64,000 bases of DNA from Flavobacteriaceae bacterium (GTDB lineage Bacteria; Bacteroidota; Bacteroidia; Flavobacteriales; Flavobacteriaceae). The notes under the pieces were generated by a model, which had not been told where the DNA came from, did not search any database, and worked only from the letters and a program-made list of their open reading frames with translations. Positions 1-8,915 of this stretch are shown here, piece by piece. The first letter of the stretch is position 1; every line of letters begins with the position of its first letter. Both the position numbers and the translations under genes were made by a program. Where the stretch lies: NCBI GenBank assembly GCA_024643385.1, contig JAHEMZ010000002.1, positions 12,688 through 76,687 of the forward strand, read 5' to 3'.

Positions 1-9
1 GAGGGGATA

Positions 10-405
10 ATGCCTTCTTGGTTTGAAACCAACGAATGGTTTGATGATGATTTCTTCAACCACGGAAAGAATGTGCCAGCGATGAACATCAAAGAAGATG
101 AACATCAGTTTGAGATCGATTTGGCCATACCGGGATTTTCAAAAAAAGAAATTGAAGTATCCTTGGAAGATGACAAGCTTCATGTGACTGCAAAAAAAAG
201 TATTGAAAAAGTAGAAGATGACATTACGGGCTTTACTCGTAAAGAATTCTCTTACAATGAGTTTGAACGACTCATTACATTACCTTCTTTTGTGGAACCA
301 CAAAAAAAAGTGAAAGCAGTTTACGAAAATGGAATTTTGAAACTAATGCTTCCAAAGAAAAAAGAAGCGCTAATTTCGAAAAAGAAATTAATTGAAATTG
401 CCTAA
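10..405 (+). CDS. Small heat-shock protein, Hsp20/alpha-crystallin family (5' end uncertain)
   Basis: This is an ATP-independent holdase chaperone of the cytoplasm. The alpha-crystallin domain spans about residues 20-115: it opens with MNIKEDEHQFEIDLAIPGF, carries the later ENGILKLMLPKK strand (the GxLxLxLPK hallmark of the family) and ends in a short KKLIEIA tail that resembles the I-x-I/V oligomerisation motif. At 131 residues it is slightly short for the family. The reading frame stays open upstream to the window edge (codons E-G-I precede M1), so the true start may lie outside the window. It stands just before a divergent stress/oxidase block and ends in a strong terminator at 421-448. 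Confidence 0.9.
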   Translation: MPSWFETNEWFDDDFFNHGKNVPAMNIKEDEHQFEIDLAIPGFSKKEIEVSLEDDKLHVTAKKSIEKVEDDITGFTRKEFSYNEFERLITLPSFVEPQKKVKAVYENGILKLMLPKKKEALISKKKLIEIA

Positions 406-417
406 CTTGAAGTAAAG

Positions 418-448
418 AAAGGCAGGAATAAGATTCCTGCCTTTTTTT
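418..448. terminator. Bidirectional intrinsic terminator
   Basis: A 9-bp perfect stem (GGCAGGAAT / ATTCCTGCC) with a 3-base loop is followed by seven T on the plus strand and flanked by A-rich sequence on the other side. It can serve both the small heat-shock gene and the convergent universal stress gene. Confidence 0.85.
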
Positions 449-471
449 ATGCCCCATTTTTACACCTTAAT

Positions 472-1281
472 TTATTTCAGAACAAGCAAAGGCACCCGAC
501 TTTGATAGGTTATTTTAGAAGTATCTGAACCTGAAAATATTCTTTCAAAGAATGATTTGGGTCGTATAAAAATCGCATGTATATCGATGGGTAGTAATTG
601 TTCATAACTACTGATGGCTTCGGGAGAAGGAACTCCCGTTATACTGTGATAGTTAACCATTGAAAATTTCTCTAATACCTTGTTGGGGAGTAGTTTATTA
701 TGGGTATCAAGTTGTAGTACCTCCAAACTCACATTGTGATCTCTTACTAATTCCCCCAAGGGAGCTAAAGCATTGGGATGAAAATGGTCTTGCTCTCTAA
801 GCGTAAAGAGAATAGAAGATAATCCTTTAAATTGAAATCCTTTTGGAATGGCGAGGATAGGGCAACGAACTTGACGGATCACTTGCAAGGTATTGCTGCC
901 GAACAACACTTCGGAAGCATTGGTCGCCCCATTGGTACCCATAATGATCAATTCGATATTTTTTGCCGCTACTAATTGTTGAATAGCATCCGTGAAATTG
1001 TCAAAATCAAATTGCTCTTCGAAATAGAATGGTTGGGATTCGTATTTCTTGGCATAACCTTCTTTTAAGTCTTTCAGTTTTTTTTTGTTGTCGTTGGCAA
1101 TCGCTTCATAGATACTATAATCCGGGGAAGCGGTGTAGATGTCATCCGTAATATATTCTGAAGGCTTTTGAACATTCAGAAAGATAAAATCACAGGATTG
1201 ATTTTCGAATAAAGACATCGCATAGTCGATCGCATTGATCGAGTTTTCTGAGAAATCCGTGGGGAGTAAAATGCGTTTCAT
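472..1281 (-). CDS. Universal stress protein, tandem Usp domains
   Basis: A two-domain UspA-type nucleotide-binding stress protein. I place the start at the ATG at 1281 (MKRILLPTDFSENS), because this is the canonical first strand of the fold; the frame is open 21 codons further up. Domain 1 (about residues 1-145) keeps the ATP-binding signature GTNGA...GSNT near its end. Domain 2 (about 150-269) is degenerate and lacks a clear copy of that glycine motif. The promoter region is shared with the divergent ccoI gene and contains an FNR-like palindrome at 1363-1374. In Bacteroidota such proteins often belong to oxygen-limitation regulons, but that regulation is inferred here. Confidence 0.9.
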   Translation of the reverse strand: MKRILLPTDFSENSINAIDYAMSLFENQSCDFIFLNVQKPSEYITDDIYTASPDYSIYEAIANDNKKKLKDLKEGYAKKYESQPFYFEEQFDFDNFTDAIQQLVAAKNIELIIMGTNGATNASEVLFGSNTLQVIRQVRCPILAIPKGFQFKGLSSILFTLREQDHFHPNALAPLGELVRDHNVSLEVLQLDTHNKLLPNKVLEKFSMVNYHSITGVPSPEAISSYEQLLPIDIHAIFIRPKSFFERIFSGSDTSKITYQSRVPLLVLK

Positions 1282-1362
1282 CGAGAATAAGTTTACTAAT
1301 CTAAGATAGATATGAATTTGGGTTTGATTCATGATTTTACTCATAATCTGGGAACCGATAGG

Positions 1363-1405
1363 TGATTTATGTCATTGTTTTCGATATCTTTAATTAAGAT
1401 TTTTG
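1363..1405 (+). promoter_or_regulatory. FNR/CRP-like operator and promoter of ccoI
   Basis: TGATTTATGTCA (1363-1374) is one mismatch from the reverse complement of the site before ccoS. It fits the FNR-type half-site arrangement TGAT-N4-ATCA except for one base. Its centre (1368.5) lies 29.5 bp before a -7-like box GATTTTTG (1398-1405; consensus TAnnTTTG). The operator centre would therefore be near -41.5, the usual class II activator position. Confidence 0.6.
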
Positions 1406-1428
1406 AATTTAATTCAACTAAAAAGTCA

Positions 1429-3807
1429 ATGACCCACTGTTACCACTGCGGTGATTCCTGTGAGCGCCAAGAATTGCATTATGACGACAAAAGTTTTTGT
1501 TGTCAGGGATGTATCACGGTCTATGATATTCTCGACAAGAACAATTTAAATTATTATTACGAGCTGGAAAAGAATCCCGGTATTTCTCCTGTGGAAATAG
1601 CCGGAAAGTATGATTTTTTAGACAACAATAGCATCATTGGAAAGTTGTTGGAGTTTGATGATGGACGTACGCAGATCATTTCCTTCCTAATTCCAAGTAT
1701 TCACTGTTCTTCCTGTATTTGGGTATTAGAGAATTTACAAAAATTAAATAAAGGGATTCGTACTTCGCAAGTCGATTTTCCAAAGAAGACGGTTCGGATC
1801 ACTTTTGTTTCAGGAGAAATAACGCTGAAAGATTTGGTGATTTTACTAGCCAAATTAGGGTATGAGCCCTATATCTCCATGGAAAACATGGATAAAAAGA
1901 AACCCAGGATCAACCGTACCCTTATTTATCAATTAGGAATAGCAGGATTTGCCTTCGGTAATGTCATGTTTCTGTCATTTCCGGAGTATTTTCAGGTGCA
2001 GGAATTTTGGTTAGATCGGTTTAGTCCTTTGTTTCGATGGCTCATGTTTGCTTTTTCAGTGCCAGTTGTGTTTTACTCGGCAAAAGATTATTTTATCTCT
2101 GCCTTTAAAGGCCTTCGATCCCATATTTTAAATATAGACGTTCCCATTGCATTGGGAATTTCAGTTTTGTTTGTGCGAAGCACCTTGGATATCATCATGA
2201 ATTGGGGAACCGGTTTCTTTGACAGTCTTACGGGCTTAGTCTTCTTTTTATTGGTGGGGAAATATTTTCAGCAAAAAACTTACGCATATCTCTCCTTTGA
2301 AAGAGATTATAAATCGTATTTCCCTATCGCCATTACCCGAATTTCAAAAGATCAAAAAGAGGAACAAGTACCTGTTTATGAGATTGAACAAGGGGATCGA
2401 TTGATTATTCGGAATAAAGAATTACTTCCTGTAGATGCTATTTTATTGAAAGGGAACGCACTGATCGATTACAGTTTTGTAACCGGTGAGGCCGTTCCGG
2501 TGTATAAATTTTCAGGAGATAAATTATTCGCCGGGGGGCGACAAACAGGGGGAATTATAGAAGTTGAGGTCATCAAAAAAGTAGAACAAAGCTATTTGAC
2601 ACAACTTTGGAGCAACGAGGTTTTTTCAACTAACAAGCAGCATCTTTTTCAGTCGTTGACGAACAAAATCAGCAAATATTTTACAGTTACCATCCTTAGT
2701 ATCGCTTTATTGTCGGGTCTATTTTGGATGATTTTTGACCTTTCGAAGGTATTTCAGGTATTAACAGCTGTGTTGATCGTCGCTTGTCCATGCGCCATCG
2801 CATTGGCAGCACCCTTTACCTTAGGAAATTTATTGCGTTCCTTCGGAAAGCATAAATTTTATCTCAAAGAATCTTATATCATAGAGCAAATGGCTCAAAT
2901 CGATATCGTAGTATTTGACAAAACAGGTACGCTCACCACGCACGAAAATACCAGTATCTCTTATGAAGGCATTCCGTTGAGTCAAGAGGAGCTTATCTTG
3001 CTCACCAGTTCGCTAAGAGCTTCCAATCATCCTCTAAGCCGTGCATTGTATGATATTTTAGACAAAAACAATATTGCAACACTGGATAGTTTTGAAGAAC
3101 TAGCAGGAGAAGGAATTGTGGCCCGTCATAAGGCACAAAGTATTAAAATTGGTTCCTCCGCTTTTGTTTCACCTCCGCTGTCCGCAAAGGAATCGAATAG
3201 GACTTCCGTATATGTGAGCAGCAATGACGGCTATAGGGGTCGGTTTGTATTTCAGAATAAATACCGCGATGGAATTGTAGACGTATTTCAACAACTGGGC
3301 AAAGATAAGGAGCTTATTATTTTATCCGGTGATAACGACAGCGAAAGAGAAAAGTTAGAGCTAGTATTGCCAAAAGATTCCCAATTACTCTTTAATCAAA
3401 AGCCGAATGATAAGTTGGAATTTATCAAACAATTACAATCTGGCGGAAAAAAGGTAATGATGATAGGCGATGGATTAAATGATGCCGGAGCTTTGGCTCA
3501 GAGCGATATGGGAGTGTCGATATCGGAAAATGTAAATGTTTTTTCTCCAGCTTGTGATGGTATTTTAGACGCCTCCAGGTTTTACCAGCTTGCCGATTTT
3601 TTCAAACTTTCAAAGCAAGGAACTAAGATCATTAAATGGAGTTTTATATTGTCGTTTTTTTATAACGTAATCGGCTTGGGATTTGCAGTTTCGGGTTATT
3701 TATCACCTGTTGTCGCGGCTATTTTGATGCCTCTGAGCTCCATAAGTGTTGTGCTGTTTACAACAATTACAACACGTTATTACGAAAATCGTATTTTAGA
3801 AAAATGA
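1429..3807 (+). CDS. ccoI: Copper-type P1B ATPase for cbb3 oxidase assembly
   Basis: An inner-membrane heavy-metal P-type ATPase that exports copper for maturation of the cbb3 oxidase. The N-terminus has a cysteine-rich metal-binding segment (CYHCGDSC, FCCQGC). A heavy-metal-associated domain follows with C93-x-x-C96, then membrane helices, the CPC transport motif at residues 453-455, the phosphorylated aspartate D497 in DKTGT, and the GDGLND hinge. The start is set at the ATG at 1429 rather than 1369, because the family begins directly with the Cys-rich segment. At 792 residues it is full length. It leads the cco cluster, and an FNR-like site sits 55 bp upstream. Confidence 0.95.
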   Translation: MTHCYHCGDSCERQELHYDDKSFCCQGCITVYDILDKNNLNYYYELEKNPGISPVEIAGKYDFLDNNSIIGKLLEFDDGRTQIISFLIPSIHCSSCIWVLENLQKLNKGIRTSQVDFPKKTVRITFVSGEITLKDLVILLAKLGYEPYISMENMDKKKPRINRTLIYQLGIAGFAFGNVMFLSFPEYFQVQEFWLDRFSPLFRWLMFAFSVPVVFYSAKDYFISAFKGLRSHILNIDVPIALGISVLFVRSTLDIIMNWGTGFFDSLTGLVFFLLVGKYFQQKTYAYLSFERDYKSYFPIAITRISKDQKEEQVPVYEIEQGDRLIIRNKELLPVDAILLKGNALIDYSFVTGEAVPVYKFSGDKLFAGGRQTGGIIEVEVIKKVEQSYLTQLWSNEVFSTNKQHLFQSLTNKISKYFTVTILSIALLSGLFWMIFDLSKVFQVLTAVLIVACPCAIALAAPFTLGNLLRSFGKHKFYLKESYIIEQMAQIDIVVFDKTGTLTTHENTSISYEGIPLSQEELILLTSSLRASNHPLSRALYDILDKNNIATLDSFEELAGEGIVARHKAQSIKIGSSAFVSPPLSAKESNRTSVYVSSNDGYRGRFVFQNKYRDGIVDVFQQLGKDKELIILSGDNDSEREKLELVLPKDSQLLFNQKPNDKLEFIKQLQSGGKKVMMIGDGLNDAGALAQSDMGVSISENVNVFSPACDGILDASRFYQLADFFKLSKQGTKIIKWSFILSFFYNVIGLGFAVSGYLSPVVAAILMPLSSISVVLFTTITTRYYENRILEK

Positions 3808-3820
3808 AATAAGACCAAAC

Positions 3821-3863
3821 TGACATATATCATATTTTCAGTTCGGTGCTACTTATAATTTTA
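3821..3863 (+). promoter_or_regulatory. FNR/CRP-like operator and promoter of ccoS-ccoNO
   Basis: The near-palindrome TGACATATATCA (3821-3832) is followed, 29.5 bp from its centre, by the -7-like box TAATTTTA (3856-3863). This geometry is identical to that before ccoI. It indicates that ccoSNOQP has its own oxygen-responsive promoter even though ccoI ends only 73 bp upstream. Confidence 0.7.
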
Positions 3864-3880
3864 CGCATTAAATATTATTT

Positions 3881-4072
3881 ATGACAATCATTTACTTACT
3901 TCTAACCATCAGTGTCCTTGTAGCGGTGTTTTTTTTTATAGCCTTTGTCATCTCCGTGAGGGACGGGCAATATGATGACACTTATACGCCTTCCATACGA
4001 ATGTTGTTCGAAGATGAATTGATTGAAGAAGTTTCTTCTGAAAAACCAAAAACCAAAAACGATAACCAATAA
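3881..4072 (+). CDS. ccoS: Cytochrome oxidase maturation protein, cbb3-type
   Basis: A 63-residue single-pass membrane protein with a hydrophobic N-terminal helix (residues 3-25) and a short charged tail rich in E and K. Size, topology and place between ccoI and ccoN match CcoS, which is needed for cofactor insertion into the cbb3 oxidase. The stop codon is 3 bp before the ccoNO start, so translation is probably coupled. It is the first gene after the FNR-like promoter. Confidence 0.92.
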   Translation: MTIIYLLLTISVLVAVFFFIAFVISVRDGQYDDTYTPSIRMLFEDELIEEVSSEKPKTKNDNQ

Positions 4073-4075
4073 TTT

Positions 4076-6289
4076 ATGGAAGTAGAAAAGTTTTATTACG
4101 ACAATAAGATCGTTAAAAGTTTCCTCTATGCAACACTCTTTTGGGGAATCATAGGGATGTCTGTAGGTCTGACCCTGGCTTTTATGTTTATGTTTCCCAA
4201 TCTCACCGATGGAATTTCCTGGCTTAGTTTTGGTCGATTACGACCCTTACATACCAATGCGGTGATCTTCGCCTTTGTTGGGAATGCTATTTATGCAGGG
4301 GTTTATTATTCTTTGCAACGATTGCTTAAGGCGAGAATGTGGAGTGATCTATTAAGTAAATTTAATTTCTGGGGTTGGCAGCTTATTATTGTAGCGGCAG
4401 CAATTACCCTTCCTTTAGGTATTACTACATCCAAAGAATATGCGGAATTGGAATGGCCTATAGATATTGCGATCGCTTTAGTATGGGTGGCATTTGGTGC
4501 TAATATGATAGGCACCATTTTAAAGAGAAGGCAACGTCATCTCTATGTGGCGATCTGGTTTTACCTCGCCACTTTCGTAACCGTTGCTGTCTTACACATC
4601 GTGAACAGTATCGAATTACCCGTGAGCTTCCTCAAAAGTTATTCTGCCTACGCAGGGGTACAAGATGCCTTGGTACAATGGTGGTATGGACATAACGCAG
4701 TAGCGTTCTTTTTAACGACCCCGTTCTTAGGACTTATGTACTACTTCGTACCTAAAGCCGCGAACAGACCTGTATATTCTTATAAACTTTCCATTGTGCA
4801 CTTCTGGTCATTGATATTTATCTATATCTGGGCAGGCCCTCACCATTTGTTGTACACCGCTTTACCGGATTGGGCGCAAAGTTTAGGAGTTGCCTTTTCG
4901 GTCATGTTAATTGCACCTTCTTGGGGAGGGATGATCAATGGTTTATTAACCCTGAGAGGAGCATGGGATAAAGTTCGAACCAGTCCTGTATTGAAATTTA
5001 TGGTGGTCGCCATTACCGGATATGGTATGGCAACTTTTGAAGGACCTATGCTTTCGTTAAAGAATGTAAATGCCATCGCACACTTTAGCGATTGGATCAT
5101 TGCTCACGTGCATGTTGGGGCGTTAGCCTGGAACGGATTCCTCACCTTTGGTATGGTCTATTGGATGGTCCCCAGATTGTTTAAAACAACGCTGTGGTCA
5201 AATAAGTTGGCGAATGCCCATTTCTGGATTGGCACCTTGGGTATCATTATGTATGCATTACCCATGTACGTAGCCGGATTTGTACAAGCGTTCATGTGGA
5301 AACAATTTGAACCTGATGGAAGCCTTACCTATGGGAATTTCCTGGAAACCGTAAAAGAGATAATGCCGATGTATTGGATGCGCGCTATTGGAGGTACCTT
5401 ATATCTGATTGGAGCTCTTATATTGATCTATAATATCATTAAAACCATACGCAGCGGGCAAGATGTTACCGATGAATTAGCGGAAGCAGCTCCCCTTCAA
5501 AAAGTGACCCGTCACAGAACGGCCAAGGAAGGATATCATACATGGTTGGAAAGAAGACCGGTAAAACTTACCATTTACGCTACCATCGCAATTTTAATTG
5601 GTGGAATGGTGCAAATTATTCCTTCTTTAATGGTGGACGATTATGTGCCGAAGATAACCAGTGTAAAACCTTATTCTCCCTTAGAACTACAAGGGCGAGA
5701 TATTTATATCAGAGAGGGTTGTAATAGCTGCCATTCTCAAATGATCCGTCCTTTTAGAAGTGAAGTGCAGCGATATGATTGGACCAACGACAAGCAATAC
5801 TCCAAATCCGGAGAATTTGTTTACGATCATCCTTTCCTTTGGGGTAGTAAACGAACAGGGCCCGATTTGCATCGCATAGGAGGGAAGTATAGTGATAACT
5901 GGCATTTCAATCACTTTTATGATCCTCAAACCGTATCAGAAGGTTCAATTATGCCCTCGTACCGATGGTTGATTAAAAATGAGTTAGATAAATCCTTAAC
6001 AGAGGCCAAGTTAAAAGCCATGGTATCCCTAGGAGTTCCTTATACCGAGGAGGATATAGCCAATGCTCAAGATTGGATGTCGGAACAAGGAACACAGATC
6101 GAACAGAATTTATTGAAAGATCCTGATTTTGTAAAAAGTTATGAAACCGACAAACAGGATGCCTTGCAGAAGGGAGAAGATTTTGTAGAGATGCGCAACC
6201 GGGAAGTAGTAGCACTGATAGCTTATTTGCAGCGCTTAGGTACCGATATAAAAGTGAAGTCTAACGATGACCTAGGAAGTCAGCAATAA
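4076..6289 (+). CDS. ccoN/ccoO: Fused cbb3 cytochrome oxidase subunits I and II (CcoN-CcoO)
   Basis: The catalytic oxygen-reducing core of cbb3 oxidase in the inner membrane. Residues about 15-470 form the multi-pass haem-copper subunit I, with motifs such as WWYGHNAVAFF and HFSDWIIAHVHVGALAW that supply haem b and CuB histidines. A helix near residue 500 leads into the subunit II part, a periplasmic mono-haem cytochrome c with C549-NS-C552-H553 in EGCNSCHSQMIRPF. The two subunits are separate genes in Proteobacteria; the fusion is usual in Bacteroidota. At 737 residues it is full length with no frameshift. The ccoQ start follows 10 bp downstream. Confidence 0.96.
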   Translation: MEVEKFYYDNKIVKSFLYATLFWGIIGMSVGLTLAFMFMFPNLTDGISWLSFGRLRPLHTNAVIFAFVGNAIYAGVYYSLQRLLKARMWSDLLSKFNFWGWQLIIVAAAITLPLGITTSKEYAELEWPIDIAIALVWVAFGANMIGTILKRRQRHLYVAIWFYLATFVTVAVLHIVNSIELPVSFLKSYSAYAGVQDALVQWWYGHNAVAFFLTTPFLGLMYYFVPKAANRPVYSYKLSIVHFWSLIFIYIWAGPHHLLYTALPDWAQSLGVAFSVMLIAPSWGGMINGLLTLRGAWDKVRTSPVLKFMVVAITGYGMATFEGPMLSLKNVNAIAHFSDWIIAHVHVGALAWNGFLTFGMVYWMVPRLFKTTLWSNKLANAHFWIGTLGIIMYALPMYVAGFVQAFMWKQFEPDGSLTYGNFLETVKEIMPMYWMRAIGGTLYLIGALILIYNIIKTIRSGQDVTDELAEAAPLQKVTRHRTAKEGYHTWLERRPVKLTIYATIAILIGGMVQIIPSLMVDDYVPKITSVKPYSPLELQGRDIYIREGCNSCHSQMIRPFRSEVQRYDWTNDKQYSKSGEFVYDHPFLWGSKRTGPDLHRIGGKYSDNWHFNHFYDPQTVSEGSIMPSYRWLIKNELDKSLTEAKLKAMVSLGVPYTEEDIANAQDWMSEQGTQIEQNLLKDPDFVKSYETDKQDALQKGEDFVEMRNREVVALIAYLQRLGTDIKVKSNDDLGSQQ

Positions 6290-6299
6290 TGATCTTGTT

Positions 6300-6494
6300 A
6301 TGTTAAAATTTATAAAAGGTAATTTAGAGCAAATAGACGGGGTAGCGATCTACCCCATTATTTCCTTACTTATATTTTTTGTTTTCTTCTTATTGTTATT
6401 CTGGTGGGTATTCACTGCCAGTAAATCTCATATTGAAGAAGTGAGCAAAATACCGTTAGAAGAAGATAGTACCAACCACAATACCATTCTATGA
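6300..6494 (+). CDS. ccoQ: cbb3 oxidase small subunit
   Basis: A 64-residue protein with one transmembrane helix (about residues 17-39) followed by a short acidic cytoplasmic tail. This matches CcoQ/FixQ, an accessory subunit that stabilises the cbb3 complex. The stop codon overlaps the ccoP start by 4 bp (ATGA), indicating translational coupling. Confidence 0.88.
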   Translation: MLKFIKGNLEQIDGVAIYPIISLLIFFVFFLLLFWWVFTASKSHIEEVSKIPLEEDSTNHNTIL

Positions 6495-7441
6495 AATCAG
6501 TAGCATCCTATTTTAGAGTCATAGCCTTTATGGTCTTAGCCTTCCTGCTTATGGAAGTGTCCATAGATTCAGGTGATCAAATGGCCATTCAACAATTCCC
6601 GATCATTTGGGGAGTTCTCGCCATGCTTTTACTATTTGCCATCGCAGTAGAAATTATAGCAGCATCTCTGCGAAGTATCTTGTTTCGAAGTTTAACTGAA
6701 GAAGCTCGTCAACGATATGCAGCGGCTGAAAAAGAGCGTAATGCGCAAAAATTCTCAGGTATCCGAAATTGGTATAACAAAATGGCGGGTTCCAAACCCA
6801 TTGAAGAAGAAGGAGAAATTGTCCTGGATCACAATTACGACGGCATACGTGAATTGGACAATAAACTTCCGCCGTGGTGGGTTTACGGATTTTATATTAC
6901 GATTGTATTTGCAGCGGTTTATTTAGTGCGGTATCACATTTTTGACGGTACCAAACAGGGTAAAGAGTATGAAATTGAAATGGAGGAGGCTCGTATCGCC
7001 ATCGAAGAATACAAAAAAACCGCCAAAGATCTGGTTGATGTAAATTCAGTGGTGCTCCTTACAGAAACAGCCGATTTAGATGCCGGGAAGGTGATTTTTG
7101 ATCAATATTGTGTCGCCTGCCATAAACCTGATGGAGGCGGAGGTATTGGTCCCAATTTAGCCGACTCTTATTGGATCCTGGGCGGGGGTATCAAGAACGT
7201 ATTTAACACGATATCTGAGGGAGGACGCGATGGAAAAGGAATGGTTTCTTGGAAGAATGATTTAAAACCACTCGAAAGAGCACAAGTGGCCAGTTATGTG
7301 TTGAGCTTTCAAGGAACAACTCCAGCGGAACCAAAAGACGCCGAAGGAGAAATATGGCTTGACCCCGATGCTCCTAAACCAAATGAGCTTCCGGAAGCGG
7401 TCGTCGATTCAACCGAGGCCGTTGTCACTGGAATAGATTAA
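6491..7441 (+). CDS. ccoP: cbb3 oxidase cytochrome c subunit
   Basis: The electron-entry subunit of cbb3 oxidase. It has two N-terminal hydrophobic helices (about residues 10-60), a cytoplasmic linker, and a third membrane helix (about 130-150) preceded by the family signature DGIRELDNKLPPWW. A periplasmic cytochrome c domain follows with a single haem site C207-VA-C210-H211. Proteobacterial CcoP carries two haems and has one fewer N-terminal helix. The mono-haem form with an extra N-terminal hairpin is what I recall from Bacteroidota. The acidic, proline-rich tail (about 285-316) has no recognised domain. Confidence 0.94.
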   Translation: MKSVASYFRVIAFMVLAFLLMEVSIDSGDQMAIQQFPIIWGVLAMLLLFAIAVEIIAASLRSILFRSLTEEARQRYAAAEKERNAQKFSGIRNWYNKMAGSKPIEEEGEIVLDHNYDGIRELDNKLPPWWVYGFYITIVFAAVYLVRYHIFDGTKQGKEYEIEMEEARIAIEEYKKTAKDLVDVNSVVLLTETADLDAGKVIFDQYCVACHKPDGGGGIGPNLADSYWILGGGIKNVFNTISEGGRDGKGMVSWKNDLKPLERAQVASYVLSFQGTTPAEPKDAEGEIWLDPDAPKPNELPEAVVDSTEAVVTGID

Positions 7442-7446
7442 TTACC

Positions 7447-7467
7447 AAGCCCCCTTTTGGGGGCTTT
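7447..7467 (+). terminator. Hairpin between ccoP and ccoG (leaky terminator or stabiliser)
   Basis: AAGCCCCC-TTTT-GGGGGCTTT forms a strong G:C stem just after the ccoP stop, followed by only a short T run. It probably reduces readthrough into ccoG or protects the 3' end of the ccoSNOQP message. Confidence 0.6.
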
Positions 7468-7487
7468 CAACTTAGAAACTAATAGTT

Positions 7488-8909
7488 GTGGAAACACCGG
7501 AAGAAGAAATTTTCAGAGACAGTATCGCCACCATTAACAAAGAAGGTAAGCGCGCTTGGATCTACCCAAAAAAACCGTCGGGTAAATTTTATAAATACCG
7601 GAAATTAATAAGCTATGTATTATTAACCATCTTATTTGTTTCTCCCTTTATTAAGGTAAATGGCAACCAATTTATTTTACTGAACGTTTTGGAACGACGC
7701 TTCAATTTCTTCGGATTTCCATTTTGGCCGCAAGATTTTTATTTGGTGGTAATTATGATGCTCATCGGGGTTGTTTTTGTCATTCTATTCACCGTTGCTT
7801 TTGGACGTCTTTTCTGTGGTTGGGTTTGTCCTCAAACGATATTCATGGAAATGGTTTTCCGGCGCATCGAATATTGGATCGAAGGAGATCGAGGGAAACA
7901 AATACGATTGGACAAACAAGCCTGGAATGCGGAAAAAATTAGAAAAAGATTTCTTAAATATTTGATCTTCTTTATCATTTCTTTTCTTATTGCGAATGTC
8001 TTTTTAGCGTATCTTATTGGAAGTGATCGGCTGTTGGAAGATATCACCGGCGGACCACTTGAAAACCTTAGTACCCTTATTTCATTATTGATCTTTACCG
8101 GGGTGTTCTATTTCATCTTTGCATGGTTTCGAGAACAGGTTTGTGTGATTGCTTGCCCTTATGGAAGATTACAAGGAGTGCTTCTGGATAATAAATCGAT
8201 CGTTGTGGCCTATGATCACAAGCGAGGCGAGAAAGAAGCGGGGAGAGCAAAGTTCAATAAAAAGGAGGATCGCAGTACCACCGGAAAAGGCGATTGTATT
8301 GATTGTTTTCAGTGTGTTCATGTATGTCCTACAGGGATAGACATTCGGAACGGAACCCAGCTGGAATGCGTAAATTGTACTGCCTGTATCGATGAATGTG
8401 ATCATATGATGGAGTCCGTGAATTTACCTAAAGGACTTATACGTTATGCCAGTGAAGATAATATAGCGAAAAAGGCAAAATTCGAATTTGGAGCTCGCTT
8501 AAAAGGATATACGGCCGTGTTGGTTATTTTATTAGGGGTATTCAGCGGAATGTTATTTTTAAGGAACGATGTTGAGGCCCGTGTTCTCCGCTTACCGGGA
8601 CAACTATATGAACATAAGGATAATGATGTCATCAGTAATGTGTATACCTACAAATTGGTGAACAAAACAAGTCAGGATGTCGAGGATGTCCATCTTGAGC
8701 TAATCTCGCATGAAGGAACTATAAAATTGGTCACCAATGAACGGTTTACAGTTCCTAAACAAGGAATGGAAGAAGGCACGTTGTTTATTGAGATCAGTGC
8801 CAATAGCTTAACCGGTGACAAAGATAAGATCAAGATAGGAGTTTATAGTGGTGACAAGCTTATTGAATCTACGACGACCTCATTTCTGGGACCACGAACT
8901 TTTAAATAG
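7488..8909 (+). CDS. ccoG: cbb3 oxidase accessory iron-sulfur protein
   Basis: A polyferredoxin-like inner-membrane protein (FixG/RdxA family) required for cbb3 biogenesis, known elsewhere as a copper reductase in this pathway. It has several membrane helices, the cysteine motifs FCGWVCPQ and CVIACPYG, and two 4Fe-4S ferredoxin motifs (CIDCFQCVHVCPTG, CVNCTACIDEC). A C-terminal Ig-like periplasmic domain (about residues 365-473) follows. The start is GTG at 7488, since no suitable in-frame ATG is nearby. It is separated from ccoP by a hairpin and followed closely by ccoH. Confidence 0.94.
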   Translation: METPEEEIFRDSIATINKEGKRAWIYPKKPSGKFYKYRKLISYVLLTILFVSPFIKVNGNQFILLNVLERRFNFFGFPFWPQDFYLVVIMMLIGVVFVILFTVAFGRLFCGWVCPQTIFMEMVFRRIEYWIEGDRGKQIRLDKQAWNAEKIRKRFLKYLIFFIISFLIANVFLAYLIGSDRLLEDITGGPLENLSTLISLLIFTGVFYFIFAWFREQVCVIACPYGRLQGVLLDNKSIVVAYDHKRGEKEAGRAKFNKKEDRSTTGKGDCIDCFQCVHVCPTGIDIRNGTQLECVNCTACIDECDHMMESVNLPKGLIRYASEDNIAKKAKFEFGARLKGYTAVLVILLGVFSGMLFLRNDVEARVLRLPGQLYEHKDNDVISNVYTYKLVNKTSQDVEDVHLELISHEGTIKLVTNERFTVPKQGMEEGTLFIEISANSLTGDKDKIKIGVYSGDKLIESTTTSFLGPRTFK

Positions 8910-8915
8910 CAGTTG

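Noticed and set aside
3838-3846. TCAGTTCGG half-site before ccoS resembling the LytTR repeat
   Set aside because: No partner repeat lies 21 bp away on either side, so it is a single chance match.
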